A stretch of 64,000 nt of DNA, taken from the NCBI RefSeq assembly GCF_014779595.1, contig NZ_JACXZT010000019.1, positions 535,185 to 599,184 on the forward strand. The letters run 5' to 3'. A program made the position numbers and the translations under genes. The DNA is from Halomonas sp. ML-15. GTDB lineage: Bacteria; Pseudomonadota; Gammaproteobacteria; Pseudomonadales; Halomonadaceae. Below the pieces are notes generated by a model that was not told the origin of the DNA, did not search any database, and was given only the letters and a program-made list of their open reading frames with translations. Each line of letters opens with the position of its first letter. Within the stretch, counting starts at the first letter, position 1. Positions 1-10,001 of this stretch are shown here, one piece after another.

Positions 1-488
1 TGGTGATCGCCGACGAGCCCACCACCGCGCTGGACGTGTCGGTACAGGCGCAGATCCTGGCGCTACTCAAGCGACTGTGCGCCGAGCGCGGCACCGCGGT
101 GATGCTGGTCACCCACGACATGGGCGTGATTGCCGAGACCGCCGACCGGGTGGCGGTGATGTACGCCGGCCGGCTGATCGAGATCGGCCCGGTGGAGGCG
201 GTGATCCGCGATCCCCAGCACCCCTACACCCGCGGCCTGATGGCGTCGATTCCGGGCATCGAGACCTCCCGGGAACGCCTCTACCAGATCGAGGGGTCGA
301 TGCCGCGGCTGGCGGCAATCCCTGCTGGCTGCGCCTTCAACCCGCGCTGCCCCCACGCCGTCGAGCGCTGCCGCAGCGAGCGCCCCGAGCTGCTGCCCGC
401 CGGCACCAGCCGCGCCGCCTGCTGGCTCCACGACCCCACTGATCCCGTCATTCCCGTTAGCGAGGAGGTCGCCGCCGATGGCCACTGA
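1..488 (+). CDS. Di/oligopeptide ABC transporter ATP-binding protein, DppD/OppD type (5' part outside window)
   Basis: This is the C-terminal half of an ABC ATPase that would power peptide (or nickel/opine-type) import at the inner membrane. The first visible codons are the Walker B segment ([10 protein letters not shown]), followed by the D-loop and the H-loop (LVTHD). The C-terminal oligopeptide-transporter extension carries the cysteine motif GCAFNPRCP with further Cys residues, typical of the DppD/OppD/DppF family. The Walker A and signature motifs lie outside the window. The stop overlaps the start of the next ATPase by 11 bp, the normal arrangement of paired DppD-DppF subunits. The substrate cannot be told because the binding protein and permeases are outside the window. 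Confidence 0.9.
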   Translation, partial: VIADEPTTALDVSVQAQILALLKRLCAERGTAVMLVTHDMGVIAETADRVAVMYAGRLIEIGPVEAVIRDPQHPYTRGLMASIPGIETSRERLYQIEGSMPRLAAIPAGCAFNPRCPHAVERCRSERPELLPAGTSRAACWLHDPTDPVIPVSEEVAADGH

Positions 489-1512
489 AGCCCTTAACGC
501 CACCGAGGGCGGCGACGTGCTGCTCGAGGCCCACGACCTGGCACGCCACTTCGATGTCTCCAAGCCGTGGCTGAATCGCGTGCTGGAGCGCAGCGACAAG
601 CTCACTCTGAAGGCGGTGGACGGCGTCAGCTTCGCCATCCGCCGCGGCGAGACCCTGGCCCTGGTGGGCGAATCCGGCTGCGGCAAGTCCACCGTGGCGC
701 GGCTGATCGTCGGCCTCTACGGCCTGACCCGCGGCCGGCTGCTGTTCGACGGCGAGGATATCAGCGATCTGGTCAACCGCAGCGGCAAGCAGGCCGCGGC
801 GGTGCGCAAGCGTTTCCAGATGATCTTCCAGGACCCCTACGCCAGCCTCAATCCGCTGTGGCGGGTGGGCACCATTATCGGCGAGCCGCTGCGGGTGTTT
901 CGTCCCGAGATGAGCGCCAGCCAGCGCCGTATCCGGGTCGGCGAGCTGCTCGAGCAGGTCGGCCTCTCGGCGATGGATATCCACCGCTACCCCCACGAGT
1001 TCTCCGGCGGTCAGCGCCAGCGCATCTCGATTGCCCGGGCGCTGGCCAACGAGCCGGAGTTCATGGTCTGCGACGAGCCGACCTCGGCGCTGGACGTCTC
1101 GGTGCAGGCGCAGATCCTCAACCTGATGCGCGACCTGCAGCGCGAGTACGGGCTGACCTACCTGTTCATCAGCCACGACATGGCGGTGGTCAAGCACATG
1201 GCCGACCGCATCGCGGTGATGTACCTCGGCCATATCGCCGAGATCGCCCCCGCCGAGCAGCTGTTCGCCACGCCGCGCCACCCCTACTCGCAGATGCTGC
1301 TAGAGGCGGTGCCGACGCTGACCGGCATGGGCAAGCAGCGCAGCGTGATCGAGGGCGAGGTGCCCAACCCGGTGCATCCCCCCTCCGGCTGCGCCTTCCA
1401 CCCGCGCTGCCCCAACGCCGATGCGCGCTGCGCGCGGGAGACGCCCAAGCTGATCGCCCACAGCGACGCCAGCGAGGTGGCCTGCCACGCCGTGGAGGAG
1501 GGGCGGATCTGA
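478..1512 (+). CDS. Di/oligopeptide ABC transporter ATP-binding protein, DppF/OppF type
   Basis: The 344 aa second ATPase of a peptide-family importer. It has Walker A (GESGCGKS, residues about 64-71), the Q-loop region (QDPYASLNP), signature SGGQRQR (about 175), Walker B with D-loop (CDEPTSALD) and H-loop (ISHD). The C-terminal extension holds the conserved Cys motif GCAFHPRCP (about residue 303). Its ATG lies inside the end of the upstream ATPase, so the two are translationally coupled. It probably forms a heterodimer with that protein under two permeases encoded upstream. It ends one base before the convergent cysZ stop, so there is no room for a separate terminator. Confidence 0.92.
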   Translation: MATEALNATEGGDVLLEAHDLARHFDVSKPWLNRVLERSDKLTLKAVDGVSFAIRRGETLALVGESGCGKSTVARLIVGLYGLTRGRLLFDGEDISDLVNRSGKQAAAVRKRFQMIFQDPYASLNPLWRVGTIIGEPLRVFRPEMSASQRRIRVGELLEQVGLSAMDIHRYPHEFSGGQRQRISIARALANEPEFMVCDEPTSALDVSVQAQILNLMRDLQREYGLTYLFISHDMAVVKHMADRIAVMYLGHIAEIAPAEQLFATPRHPYSQMLLEAVPTLTGMGKQRSVIEGEVPNPVHPPSGCAFHPRCPNADARCARETPKLIAHSDASEVACHAVEEGRI

Positions 1513-1513
1513 C

Positions 1514-2239
1514 TCAGTCGGGCTGGCCGCGGTAGTGCTGGTCCCACATCAGTACCGCGCCGGCCACCGCCCCCGGCAGCAGTAAAAGGTTAGCCAGCGG
1601 CAGCCAGGTAATCAGGGTCACCAGGCCGCCGTAGCTTAGCGTCGGCCAGGGGCGCGCCCTGAGCCGACGCTGCATATCGGCAAAGCTGACCTTGTTGTTG
1701 TCCATGGGGTAGTCGAGGTAGGTAATCGCCATTACCCAGGCCGAGAACGCCGCCCACAGCAGCGGTGCCACCACGTTGAGGGCGGGGATCCAGCTGAGTA
1801 CCAGCAGCGCCGCCAGCCGCGGCAGGATATAGCCCAGCTTGACCAGTTCGCGGCCCAGCGCATCCAGCGCGGTGCGCGCCAGGCCGCGATCATCGAGGGG
1901 CTGGCGACGACAGGCGACGACTTCCACCTTGGCGGCGAGAAAGCCGTAGAAGGGCGCGGCGAGCAGGTGGGTGATCAGGGTAAAGGTGAAGAACACCATC
2001 AGCACCAGGGTCACCACGAACAGCGGCCAGATCAACCACTCCAGCCAGCTCAGCCAGCCCGGCACCATCGCCATCCAGCCCGCCAGCCAGCCGCCGAAGT
2101 GGCTGAGCACATAGTGCAGCATGGCGGCATAGACCAGCAGATTGACCGTCAGCGGCACGAACACGTAGCGCCGCAGCCCCGGCGTGTAGACCAGCCGGGT
2201 ACCGCGGATCAGCGCATCGAGGGCCGAGAGCGGTGCCAT
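1514..2239 (-). CDS. cysZ: CysZ-like sulfate transporter (EI24 family membrane protein)
   Basis: A 241 aa integral membrane protein of the CysZ/EI24 family. The N-terminal motif around GTRLVYTPGLRRYVFVPL, with several long hydrophobic segments and a conserved central region, matches E. coli CysZ (about 253 aa), which brings sulfate into the cell for cysteine synthesis. Its ATG overlaps the phoU stop by one base (TGATG), so it is the last gene of the pst-phoU transcription unit rather than sitting near cys genes. That location is unusual and suggests co-expression with phosphate uptake. Family call is confident; sulfate as substrate is inferred from the family. Confidence 0.8.
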   Translation of the reverse strand: MAPLSALDALIRGTRLVYTPGLRRYVFVPLTVNLLVYAAMLHYVLSHFGGWLAGWMAMVPGWLSWLEWLIWPLFVVTLVLMVFFTFTLITHLLAAPFYGFLAAKVEVVACRRQPLDDRGLARTALDALGRELVKLGYILPRLAALLVLSWIPALNVVAPLLWAAFSAWVMAITYLDYPMDNNKVSFADMQRRLRARPWPTLSYGGLVTLITWLPLANLLLLPGAVAGAVLMWDQHYRGQPD

Positions 2240-2967
2240 CAGCCGCGCCGCTTGATCGCCTCGTCGTCGAGCTCATCGGGATCGGTATGGCGAATATCGA
2301 GCCCCTTGACCAGATAGACCACGTACTCGGCGAGGTTGTTGGCGTGATCGCCGATGCGCTCCAGGGCGCGCAGGATCCACATCACGCTGAGCACCGAGGT
2401 GATCGAGCGCGGATCCTCCATCATGAAGGTCATCAGCGAGCGCATGGCGGTGGTGTACTCGCTGTCCACCGCCTCGTCCTCATGCACCACCTCGAGGGCC
2501 AGGTCGATATCGAAGCGGGCGAAGGCGGTCAGCGCATCGCGCACCATCTTGCGCACGTGCTCGCTGATATGGCGCACCTCGATAAAGCCCTTGCTGCCGT
2601 TGCCCGCCTCGGCCAGAGCCATGGCGTTGCGGGCGATCTTGCTGGCCTCGTCGCCGATGCGCTCGAGATCCGAGGTGGCGCGGATCACCGCCAGCACCAG
2701 GCGCAGATCGGAGGCCGCCGGCTGGCGCCGCGCCAGTACCCGGGTGCACTCGTCATCGATCTTGATCTGCATGTCGTTGACCGCGGCGTCGTTGTCGCGG
2801 ACCCGCTCGGCCAGCCGGCTGTCGCCGTCGAGCAGCGCCGTCACCGCCTCTTGGACCTGCTTCTCGACCAGTCCGCCCATGGCCATCAGGTGGGTCTTGA
2901 GCTCTTCGAGCTCCTGATTGAACTGCTTGGAGATATGCTGACTATGCGTTTCGCTGGTGATATCCAT
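2239..2967 (-). CDS. phoU: Phosphate signalling protein PhoU
   Basis: A 242 aa all-helical protein with two PhoU repeats. It is similar in length and sequence to E. coli PhoU (HSQHISKQFNQELEELK start; ERIGDEASKIARN and ALERIGDHANNLAE repeat signatures). PhoU links the Pst transporter to the PhoR/PhoB two-component system and represses the Pho regulon when phosphate is ample. It lies 43 bp downstream of pstB in the pstC-A-B-phoU-cysZ order and is coupled to cysZ by a one-base overlap. A short GGCTCC/GGAGCC hairpin sits in the pstB-phoU gap. Confidence 0.96.
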   Translation of the reverse strand: MDITSETHSQHISKQFNQELEELKTHLMAMGGLVEKQVQEAVTALLDGDSRLAERVRDNDAAVNDMQIKIDDECTRVLARRQPAASDLRLVLAVIRATSDLERIGDEASKIARNAMALAEAGNGSKGFIEVRHISEHVRKMVRDALTAFARFDIDLALEVVHEDEAVDSEYTTAMRSLMTFMMEDPRSITSVLSVMWILRALERIGDHANNLAEYVVYLVKGLDIRHTDPDELDDEAIKRRG

Positions 2968-3010
2968 GCTGACTCTCCTGATGAGCGATGGCTCCGCTGG
3001 AGCCTCTGGC

Positions 3011-3832
<822 letters not shown>

Positions 3833-3846
3833 GGCTCTCGGACCTC

Positions 3847-5382
3847 CTAACGTGGCAGCGCGCCATGACGCGCCTTGAGATGATGCCGCAAGAAGATTGC
3901 AGTCAGGTTAAGCAGCAAAATTACCAGCACCAGCAGCAGTGCCGTGGCATAGACCAGCGGCAGCGCGGCCTCCACATCGCCGCTGTGGAAGCCCACATCG
4001 AAGATATGATAGCCAAGGTGCATGAACTTGCGCTCAAGGTGCAGGAACGGAAACTCAGCGTCCACCGGCACCTGAGGCGCCAGCTTGGCGACGCCCACCA
4101 GCATCAGCGGCGCGACCTCGCCCGCGGCCCGCGCCACCGCCAGGATCATGCCGGTAAGCATCGCCGGCAGCGCCATCGGCACCACCACCCGGCGCAGCGT
4201 CTCGAGCCGCGTTGCCCCCAGCGCCAGGGCGCCCTCGCGCTGGTGGTCGGGAATTCGCGCCAGGCCCTCCTCAGTGGCCACGATCACCACCGGCAGGGTC
4301 AGCAGCGCCAGGGTCAGCGACGCCCACAGCAGCCCGCCGGTGCCGAAGGTGGGCGACGGCAGCTGGTCGCTGAAGAACCACTCGTCGAGGCTGCCGCCGA
4401 TGCCGTAGACGAATACCCCGAGACCAAACACGCCGTAGACGATGGACGGCACCCCGGCGAGGTTGCGCACGCTGATCCGCACGAGGCGTGTCAGCCGTCC
4501 CTGGTGGGCGATCTCGTTGAGGTAGATCGCCGCCAGCACGCCGAACGGCGCCACCAGCATGGACATCAGCAGCACCATCAGCACGGTGCCGAAGATCGCC
4601 GGCCATACGCCGCCGGCGGTGTTGGCGGCCCTCGGTCCTTCGCTGAGGAAGCGCCACACCCGGGTGCCCCAGGCGCCGAGCTTGGCCGGCAGGCCCATGG
4701 CGTTGGGCCGCTGGATCGCCAGGACGTCCTCGAGGGGCAGCGCCAGGCGCTCGCCGGCGACGCTCTCCAGCAGCACTCGATCGCGGGCCATGCGTTCCTG
4801 CAGCGCCAGGACCTCGGCGTTGGCGGCGGCCAGCTCCGCCTCGAGCCGGGCGCGGCGGTCGGGGGCCTGAGTCGCCGCCAACTGCCGCACCCGCGGCATG
4901 ATCTCGGCCTGGCGCAGCGCCTCGCGCTCCTCCCGCAGTTGAGAAAGGTACTCCAGGCGGTCGTTAAGCGCCGCCCAGCGCGCCGCGTCGCCCTCGAAGG
5001 CCAGCGTCTCGCCGGCCTCCTCGAGGCCCGCCACGCGGCCGATAAAGTCGCCCCAGCGGCGCCGTTCGACTACCACCAGCTCCGCCGGCTGCTGCTGGTC
5101 GACGATGCGTGCTGCCTCGACCCAGCGCCACGGCGTGCCCAGCCACTCGCGATTGCCGGTGTGGTAGAGCCGCTCGACGCCCTCGGCACTGCGCTCCTCA
5201 CGGCCGGGATGGGCGGCGAAGCGGCTGCCGTCATCGAGTTCCACCAGCACCACCTCGGCGGGCCAGAAGTGCGCCAGCCCGCGCCCCGCCAGCAGGGTCA
5301 ACAGCGCCACCAGCAGCAGCAGCGCCAGCGCCACGCTGCCCGCCGCCAGCCACGGCCAGGGCCCTTCGCCACGGCGCGTCAT
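3847..5382 (-). CDS. pstA: Phosphate ABC transporter permease PstA (long form)
   Basis: A 511 aa permease, much longer than E. coli PstA (about 296 aa). One N-terminal membrane helix (about 10-34) is followed by roughly 190 residues of soluble, partly coiled-coil sequence rich in Glu, Ala and Arg. The classic PstA core follows, with the EAA loop ([18 protein letters not shown]) and the membrane segments. The start used here is the ATG that overlaps the pstC stop in an ATGA tetranucleotide. The open frame extends further upstream, but that part overlaps pstC and has no family similarity. Long PstA forms are known in Pseudomonas and relatives. Confidence 0.9.
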   Translation of the reverse strand: MTRRGEGPWPWLAAGSVALALLLLVALLTLLAGRGLAHFWPAEVVLVELDDGSRFAAHPGREERSAEGVERLYHTGNREWLGTPWRWVEAARIVDQQQPAELVVVERRRWGDFIGRVAGLEEAGETLAFEGDAARWAALNDRLEYLSQLREEREALRQAEIMPRVRQLAATQAPDRRARLEAELAAANAEVLALQERMARDRVLLESVAGERLALPLEDVLAIQRPNAMGLPAKLGAWGTRVWRFLSEGPRAANTAGGVWPAIFGTVLMVLLMSMLVAPFGVLAAIYLNEIAHQGRLTRLVRISVRNLAGVPSIVYGVFGLGVFVYGIGGSLDEWFFSDQLPSPTFGTGGLLWASLTLALLTLPVVIVATEEGLARIPDHQREGALALGATRLETLRRVVVPMALPAMLTGMILAVARAAGEVAPLMLVGVAKLAPQVPVDAEFPFLHLERKFMHLGYHIFDVGFHSGDVEAALPLVYATALLLVLVILLLNLTAIFLRHHLKARHGALPR

Positions 5383-7127
5383 GGCGTGCCCCCCAGGCGC
5401 TGGTAACGGCGCTTGAGCCGGCCGCGCACCACTTCGGCCAGGGTGTTGACGCAGAAGGTGAATACGAACAGCAGCAGCGCACTGAGGAACAGCAGCCGAT
5501 AGTGGGTGCCGCCCAGCGCCGCCTCGGGTAGCTCGATGGCGATATTGGCCGACAGCGAGCGCAGGCCGTCGAAGGGGCTGGCGGTCATCACCGCGGTATT
5601 GCCGGTGGCCATCAGCACGATCATGGTTTCCCCCACCGCGCGCCCGGCGCCGATCATCAGCGCAGCGAAAATCCCCGGGCTGGCCGCCGGCAGCACCACC
5701 TTCCACAGCGCCTGCCAACGCGTCGCGCCCATCGCCGCCGCGCCTTCGGCGAGGCTGCTCGGCACCCCGGAGAGAGCATCTTCAGCCAGCGCATAGATGG
5801 TCGGCATCACCGCCAGGCCCATGGCCATGCCGACGATCATGGCGTTGCGGGTGGCATAGTCGAGGCCCAGCTGGAGATCCAGCCAGGTACGCATATCGCC
5901 GTCGAACCACCAGTGCTCCAGGCTCGGCGACAGCCATAGCGCCAGCGCCGCCAGCAGCGCCAGCCACGGCATCAGCCACAGCGCCGCCCAACCCAGCGGC
6001 AGGCGCCGGCGCAGCCGCGGAGAACAGCGCGACCAGAGCCCGCCACCGACCAGCATGCCCAGCGGCAGTATCAGCAGTAGCGCCAGCACCCCGGGCAGGT
6101 GGCGCTCGACCCAGGGCGCCAGCACCAGGCCGGCAATAAAGCCCAGCACCACGCCGGGCAGCGCCTCCATCAGCTCCAGGGTCGGCTTGATGCGCGTGCG
6201 CAGCCCCGCTGACATGAAGCAGGCCGTATGCACCGCCGCCCCCAGCGCCAGCGGGATCGCCACCAGCAGCGCGTAGGCGGCCGCCTTGAGGGTGCCCCAG
6301 GCCAGCGGCGCCAGACCGTAGTGCGGCTCATCCTGGCTACCGCTGACGCTGGTCTGCCAGCGCTGCTGGGGCTCGGCATGGCCCTCGTAGTGCTGCGGCA
6401 GCCATAGGCTGCGCCAGCTCACCGCGGCGTGCTCGGCATCGATCTCGAGGCGGCTGGCCGCCTCCGGGGTGCCCCACCACAACTGGCCCTGGTCGTCCCG
6501 GCCAAGCGCCTCGCCGCTGGGTGCCTGACCCTGCCAGCGCAGGCCACCAACGGCCTGATAGAGCCCCAGCTGGCTGGCCTCGTTGACCGCCAGCACCTGG
6601 CGTCCGGGCAGGGCGATCAGCTGGCGAATGGGCGCGGCCCCCAGCGGCTGATAGCGACCGGCCGGAATCGGCACGGCGTGATCGGCCAGGGTCACCCAGC
6701 GCTGCACCCCGCCGCCATCGTCGCCAATCAGCAGCGCCCGCCCGCCTTCGAGGGCCGCCAGCGCGGTGATGCGACGCGACGGCGGCACCGCCTCGACGCG
6801 GCCGGCCAGTTCGAGTCCCTCGGTCGTGCGCTGGAACACCACCAGCTCGCGACCGTCGGCCTGCCACTGCTGTTGCTCGCCTGCGGCGCTGAGGGTATCC
6901 GCCGGCAGGCTGGTCAGCGGCGGCAGGGCGCCCACCTCAGAGCGCTGCTCGCGCACTTCCGGTGCAAAGAACAATGGCGCCACTTCGACGGCCAGAAACA
7001 CGCCGATCGCCAGTACCGCACCGATCACGCCGATGCCGCAGGCGCTGATCAGGGCCGTGGCCAGCCGATCACGCAGGAAGCGCAGGCGCTGGCGAAGGCG
7101 ACGAGTAGCGGCGGCAGAATCGGTCAT
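5379..7127 (-). CDS. pstC: Phosphate ABC transporter permease PstC (long form)
   Basis: A 582 aa permease, nearly twice the size of E. coli PstC (319 aa). After an N-terminal membrane helix (about 25-50) there is a periplasmic region of about 220 residues with beta-propeller-like spacing (repeated Gly-Trp and Leu-rich strands). The permease core with several helices and the EAA loop (LAEGAAAMGATRWQALWKV) follows. It is the first gene of pstC-A-B-phoU-cysZ and lies directly behind a Pho-box-like site. The extra periplasmic domain resembles the long PstC proteins of pseudomonads; its role is not known to me. Confidence 0.9.
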   Translation of the reverse strand: MTDSAAATRRLRQRLRFLRDRLATALISACGIGVIGAVLAIGVFLAVEVAPLFFAPEVREQRSEVGALPPLTSLPADTLSAAGEQQQWQADGRELVVFQRTTEGLELAGRVEAVPPSRRITALAALEGGRALLIGDDGGGVQRWVTLADHAVPIPAGRYQPLGAAPIRQLIALPGRQVLAVNEASQLGLYQAVGGLRWQGQAPSGEALGRDDQGQLWWGTPEAASRLEIDAEHAAVSWRSLWLPQHYEGHAEPQQRWQTSVSGSQDEPHYGLAPLAWGTLKAAAYALLVAIPLALGAAVHTACFMSAGLRTRIKPTLELMEALPGVVLGFIAGLVLAPWVERHLPGVLALLLILPLGMLVGGGLWSRCSPRLRRRLPLGWAALWLMPWLALLAALALWLSPSLEHWWFDGDMRTWLDLQLGLDYATRNAMIVGMAMGLAVMPTIYALAEDALSGVPSSLAEGAAAMGATRWQALWKVVLPAASPGIFAALMIGAGRAVGETMIVLMATGNTAVMTASPFDGLRSLSANIAIELPEAALGGTHYRLLFLSALLLFVFTFCVNTLAEVVRGRLKRRYQRLGGTP

Positions 7128-7173
7128 CAGGAGCGCCTGTCAGCAGCGGGTATTGGTAACAATAAGGCAGTTT

Positions 7174-7192
7174 GATGACAGTGAGATGACAT
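7174..7192 (-). promoter_or_regulatory. Pho-box-like PhoB operator upstream of pstC
   Basis: Read on the minus strand, the site is ATGTCATCTCACTGTCATC: two TGTCAT half-sites separated by 5 bp, so they repeat every 11 bp as in the PhoB consensus. A degenerate third unit (TGCCTT) follows at the same phase. It overlaps the pstS stop codon and lies about 46 bp before the pstC start, so it could drive pstCAB-phoU-cysZ separately from pstS. No comparable site was seen directly before pstS. Confidence 0.72.
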
Positions 7193-8136
7193 CAGCCGTT
7201 CTCCAACCCGAGCTGCATCCGCGCGTCCCGACGCAGCTGCTCGGGTAGGGCGATAAAACCGCTCTCCTCGGCGAGCGCCTGACCCTCGGCGGAGAGCACC
7301 AGCGAGACAAAGGCTGCCTCAGGTGGCGGCAGCCGCTCGCCCGGCGGTAGATTGACGTAGAGGTAGAGGGCCCGGGATAGCGGATAGTCACCGCTGAGCA
7401 CGTTGGCCGCGGTGGGCGCCAGCGCCTCGCCGTCGGTGCTCTCCAGCGCCACCGCACGCACCCCGGCGGTGAGATAGCCGGCGCCGGCGTAGCCGATCGC
7501 GCCAGGCGCGGCGGCCACCGCGGCGACGGCTGCCGCCGATCCGGTATGCTCGTTGACGTCGAGGCGGAAGTCGCCGCCGCACAGCGCCTGGCGCTTGAAG
7601 ACGCCATGGGTGCCCGACACCGAGTTACGGCCGTGTCGCGATACGCTGCCGCGACGCTCACTGCCCGGCAGCGTTTCCCAGCGTGTGATCGCCTCGCTGG
7701 CGCCGCAGCGTCGCGTGTCGGAAAACAGCGCATCGACCTCGGCAAGGCTCAGCGCCTCGAGCCGGTGATGGCGGTGAACGAACACCGCCAGCGCATCCAG
7801 CGCCACCGGTATCTCCAGCGGCGGGTAGCCTTGACGCGCCTCGATGGCGTCGCGCTCGGCGCCCGACATGCGCCGCGACATCGGCCCCAGCCGGCTGGTC
7901 CCCGCCGCCAGCGCCGCCGGCGCGGTGGCCGAGCCGCTGGCCTGCAGCTGCAGTCGCACCCCGGGATAGTCGCGCTCGAGCTGTTCGCCCCAGCGCAGCA
8001 TCAGCCCGGCCAGGGTCTCGGAGCCCACCGAATCGAGGCTGCCCACCACCGCCCGCGGGTCGGCACCCGCCGGCGAGCCGACCACCAGCACACAGCACAG
8101 CAGCAGGCGTCGCAGCAGCAGGCCTACCCGGCGCAC
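7192..8136 (-). CDS. pstS: Phosphate-binding PstS-family periplasmic protein
   Basis: A 314 aa substrate-binding protein of the PstS/PBP-like family. The mature part has the phosphate-binding fold features GSLDSVGSETL near the N terminus and the SRHGRNSVSGTHGVFKRQ segment. The frame stays open to position 8334, but that extension would run into the divergent yciA gene. I therefore chose the GTG at 8136, which gives a short positive n-region and a hydrophobic signal sequence (LLLRRLLLCCVLVV ending near GSPAGA). No strong ribosome site precedes this GTG, so the start is uncertain. It is the first gene of the phosphate uptake block and separate from the Pho box before pstC. Confidence 0.85.
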   Translation of the reverse strand: MRRVGLLLRRLLLCCVLVVGSPAGADPRAVVGSLDSVGSETLAGLMLRWGEQLERDYPGVRLQLQASGSATAPAALAAGTSRLGPMSRRMSGAERDAIEARQGYPPLEIPVALDALAVFVHRHHRLEALSLAEVDALFSDTRRCGASEAITRWETLPGSERRGSVSRHGRNSVSGTHGVFKRQALCGGDFRLDVNEHTGSAAAVAAVAAAPGAIGYAGAGYLTAGVRAVALESTDGEALAPTAANVLSGDYPLSRALYLYVNLPPGERLPPPEAAFVSLVLSAEGQALAEESGFIALPEQLRRDARMQLGLENG

Positions 8137-8257
8137 TGCCTGGGATAGGTTGTCGCAGCGACTGGAGCTTGCCCACGGCTGGCGTATATCATGACTGCAC
8201 GCTGCTCTTATGCAGCGCTTGGGTTTTTCTTCACAACAACAAGATGCTGCGCACTCC

Positions 8258-8662
8258 ATGACCGACCTCGACGATGTACCCGCGCCCCAGGGCCAACTGA
8301 CGCTGAAAGTGCTGGCCTCCCGGCAGGATACCAATTTCTACGGCGATATCCCCGCCGGCTGGCTGATCGGCCATATGGATCAGGCTGCCGAACTCGCCGC
8401 CGGGCGTGAAGCCCATGGCCGCACGGCCACGGTGGCCCTGGAGTCGATGGATTTTCTATGTCCGGTGCGGGTCGGCTCGGTGGTCAATATCTATACCGCG
8501 ATCCGCGAGGTGGGGCGCAGCTCGGTGAAGATCGACGTCGAGGTGTGGATTCGCCCCCATCAGGAGCGCAACCCCGACGAGCTCCACAAGGTCACCGAGG
8601 CGCGCTTCGTGATGGTTGCCCTGGACGATAACGGGCGAATTCGCGCCGTCCCCGACGCCTGA
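8258..8662 (+). CDS. yciA: Acyl-CoA thioesterase, YciA-like hotdog protein
   Basis: A 134 aa single-domain hotdog thioesterase that hydrolyses acyl-CoA to free acid and CoA in the cytoplasm. It has the family segment DTNFYGDIPAGWLIGHMD, whose Asp is the catalytic residue in YciA-type enzymes, and the later block TARFVMVALD-like region (EARFVMVALD). Length matches E. coli YciA (132 aa). The ATG at 8258 fits the family's N terminus; an in-frame ATG at 8210 would add 16 unrelated residues. It is divergent from pstS and is followed immediately by a MITE-like element that begins at its stop codon. Confidence 0.85.
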   Translation: MTDLDDVPAPQGQLTLKVLASRQDTNFYGDIPAGWLIGHMDQAAELAAGREAHGRTATVALESMDFLCPVRVGSVVNIYTAIREVGRSSVKIDVEVWIRPHQERNPDELHKVTEARFVMVALDDNGRIRAVPDA

Positions 8663-8806
8663 GGAAACACTGCACAAATGCCTACACGAGCGAATCGCTG
8701 CGTTGCGCGGTGCGCGGAATCCTCACATATACCCCATATGCTCCGGTTCCTGTGCTCCGTGCGCCTTGCGCTTCATCTCGCTCGGCAATTTGTTCAGCGC
8801 TTCCCT
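8662..8806. mobile_element. MITE-like palindromic element, copy B (about 145 bp)
   Basis: The ends are imperfect inverted repeats: AGGAAACACTGCACAAAT at the left and ATTTGTTCAGCGCTTCCCT at the right. The interior is also partly palindromic (GCGCGGTGCGCGG against CCGTGCGCCTTGCGC). It starts exactly at the yciA stop. A shorter relative with matching ends is at 10002-10079. It carries no plausible gene and looks like a non-autonomous element or a large REP unit. Confidence 0.65.
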
Positions 8807-8869
8807 GAACGACGATGGGTGCCCGGAGGCACCCATCTGATCACGATCAGGAAAGTATCGATGTAACTC

Positions 8870-9958
8870 CTAGGCGCCGACGTTATCGCGGCCCTTCAGA
8901 TAGGAGTACTCGCCCACGTCGGTGAAGGGTCTTACCAACTTCTGGAAGGCCAGGTAGGAGTCGTAGATCTGCTTGGAGTCCGGGTCGTCGTCAACCTGGC
9001 GCTGCAGCACCTCCATGGAGGACTCATAGAGCGCCTGCATCACATCCTCGGGGAAGGTGCGCAGCTCGACGCCGTGCTCGTCGACCAGGGTCTCGAGGGC
9101 CTGGGCATTGCGGTAGGTGAACTCGTCGATCATCGACAGGTTGGCACTGCGCGCGGCTTCGGTGACCACGTCCTTGAGGTCGTCGGGCAGGGCATTCCAG
9201 GCGTCGAGGTTGATGGTGCCTTCGAGCACCGCGCTGGGCTCGTTCCACACCGAGGTGTAGTAGTAGTCGGCGACCTGATAGAGGCCGAAGGCCATATCGT
9301 TGTAGGGCCCGACCCAGTCGGCCGCGTCGAGCACACCGGTCTGCAGCGAGGTAAATATCTCCGAGCCGGGCATGTTCACCGCAGTGGCACCGATGCCGTT
9401 CATGGCCTCGCCGGCAAGCCCCGGCAGGCGGATGCGCACGCCACGCATATCGTCCAGCGAGTGAATCTCCTTCTTGAACCAGCCGGCCATCTGGGTCCCG
9501 GTGTTGCCTACCGCGAAGGGCTTGAGGTTGTGCTTGGCGTAGAGTTCGTCCCACAGTTCCTGGCCACCGCCGTTGTAGATCCAGGCGTTGGTCTCGGTGG
9601 TGTTCATGCCGAACGGCACCGCGGTGAAGAACTGCGCCGCGGCGACCTTGCCACGCCAGTAGTAGGAGGCGGAGTGGCCCATCTCGGCGGTCCCCGCGGC
9701 GACGGCATCGAAGACTTCGAGGGCCGGCACCAGTTCGCCGGCACCCAGTACCTCGATGCGCATGCGACCGCCGGAGAGCCGCTCGATGCGCTCGGCGAAG
9801 TCCTTGGCACCGGTGCCCAGCGCCGGGAAGTTCTGCGGCCAGGAGGTGACCATGCGCCAGCTGATGACCTCATCGGCCTTGGCGGTGGAGATAAACGGTG
9901 CGGCGGCGACGCCGGCGGCACCGGCACCCAGGGTCTTGAGAAAGTTACGGCGTTGCAT
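8870..9958 (-). CDS. TRAP transporter substrate-binding protein (TakP/DctP family), Tat-exported
   Basis: A 362 aa periplasmic binding protein. The N terminus MQRRNFLKTLGAGAAGVAAA is a twin-arginine signal ending near STAKA. The mature part resembles TakP, the 2-oxo acid binding protein of Rhodobacter: VTSWPQNFPALGTG, GELVPALEVFDAV, FFTAVPFGM, YNGGGQELWDELY and WVGPYNDMAFGLYQVADYYY. The ATG at 9958 has a GGAG ribosome site. The longer frame to 10063 only reads into the palindromic element upstream. No DctQ or DctM membrane subunits are in the window, so the protein is an orphan here. 2-oxo acids are the inferred ligand. Confidence 0.85.
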   Translation of the reverse strand: MQRRNFLKTLGAGAAGVAAAPFISTAKADEVISWRMVTSWPQNFPALGTGAKDFAERIERLSGGRMRIEVLGAGELVPALEVFDAVAAGTAEMGHSASYYWRGKVAAAQFFTAVPFGMNTTETNAWIYNGGGQELWDELYAKHNLKPFAVGNTGTQMAGWFKKEIHSLDDMRGVRIRLPGLAGEAMNGIGATAVNMPGSEIFTSLQTGVLDAADWVGPYNDMAFGLYQVADYYYTSVWNEPSAVLEGTINLDAWNALPDDLKDVVTEAARSANLSMIDEFTYRNAQALETLVDEHGVELRTFPEDVMQALYESSMEVLQRQVDDDPDSKQIYDSYLAFQKLVRPFTDVGEYSYLKGRDNVGA

Positions 9959-10001
9959 AAGGCGAACTCCAGAAACGTTATTGTGATTTCCTGGCAGGCT
10001 T

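Noticed and set aside
8137-8257. Pho box before pstS
   Set aside because: Only single weak AGTCAT-like halves were visible, without the 11 bp repeat.
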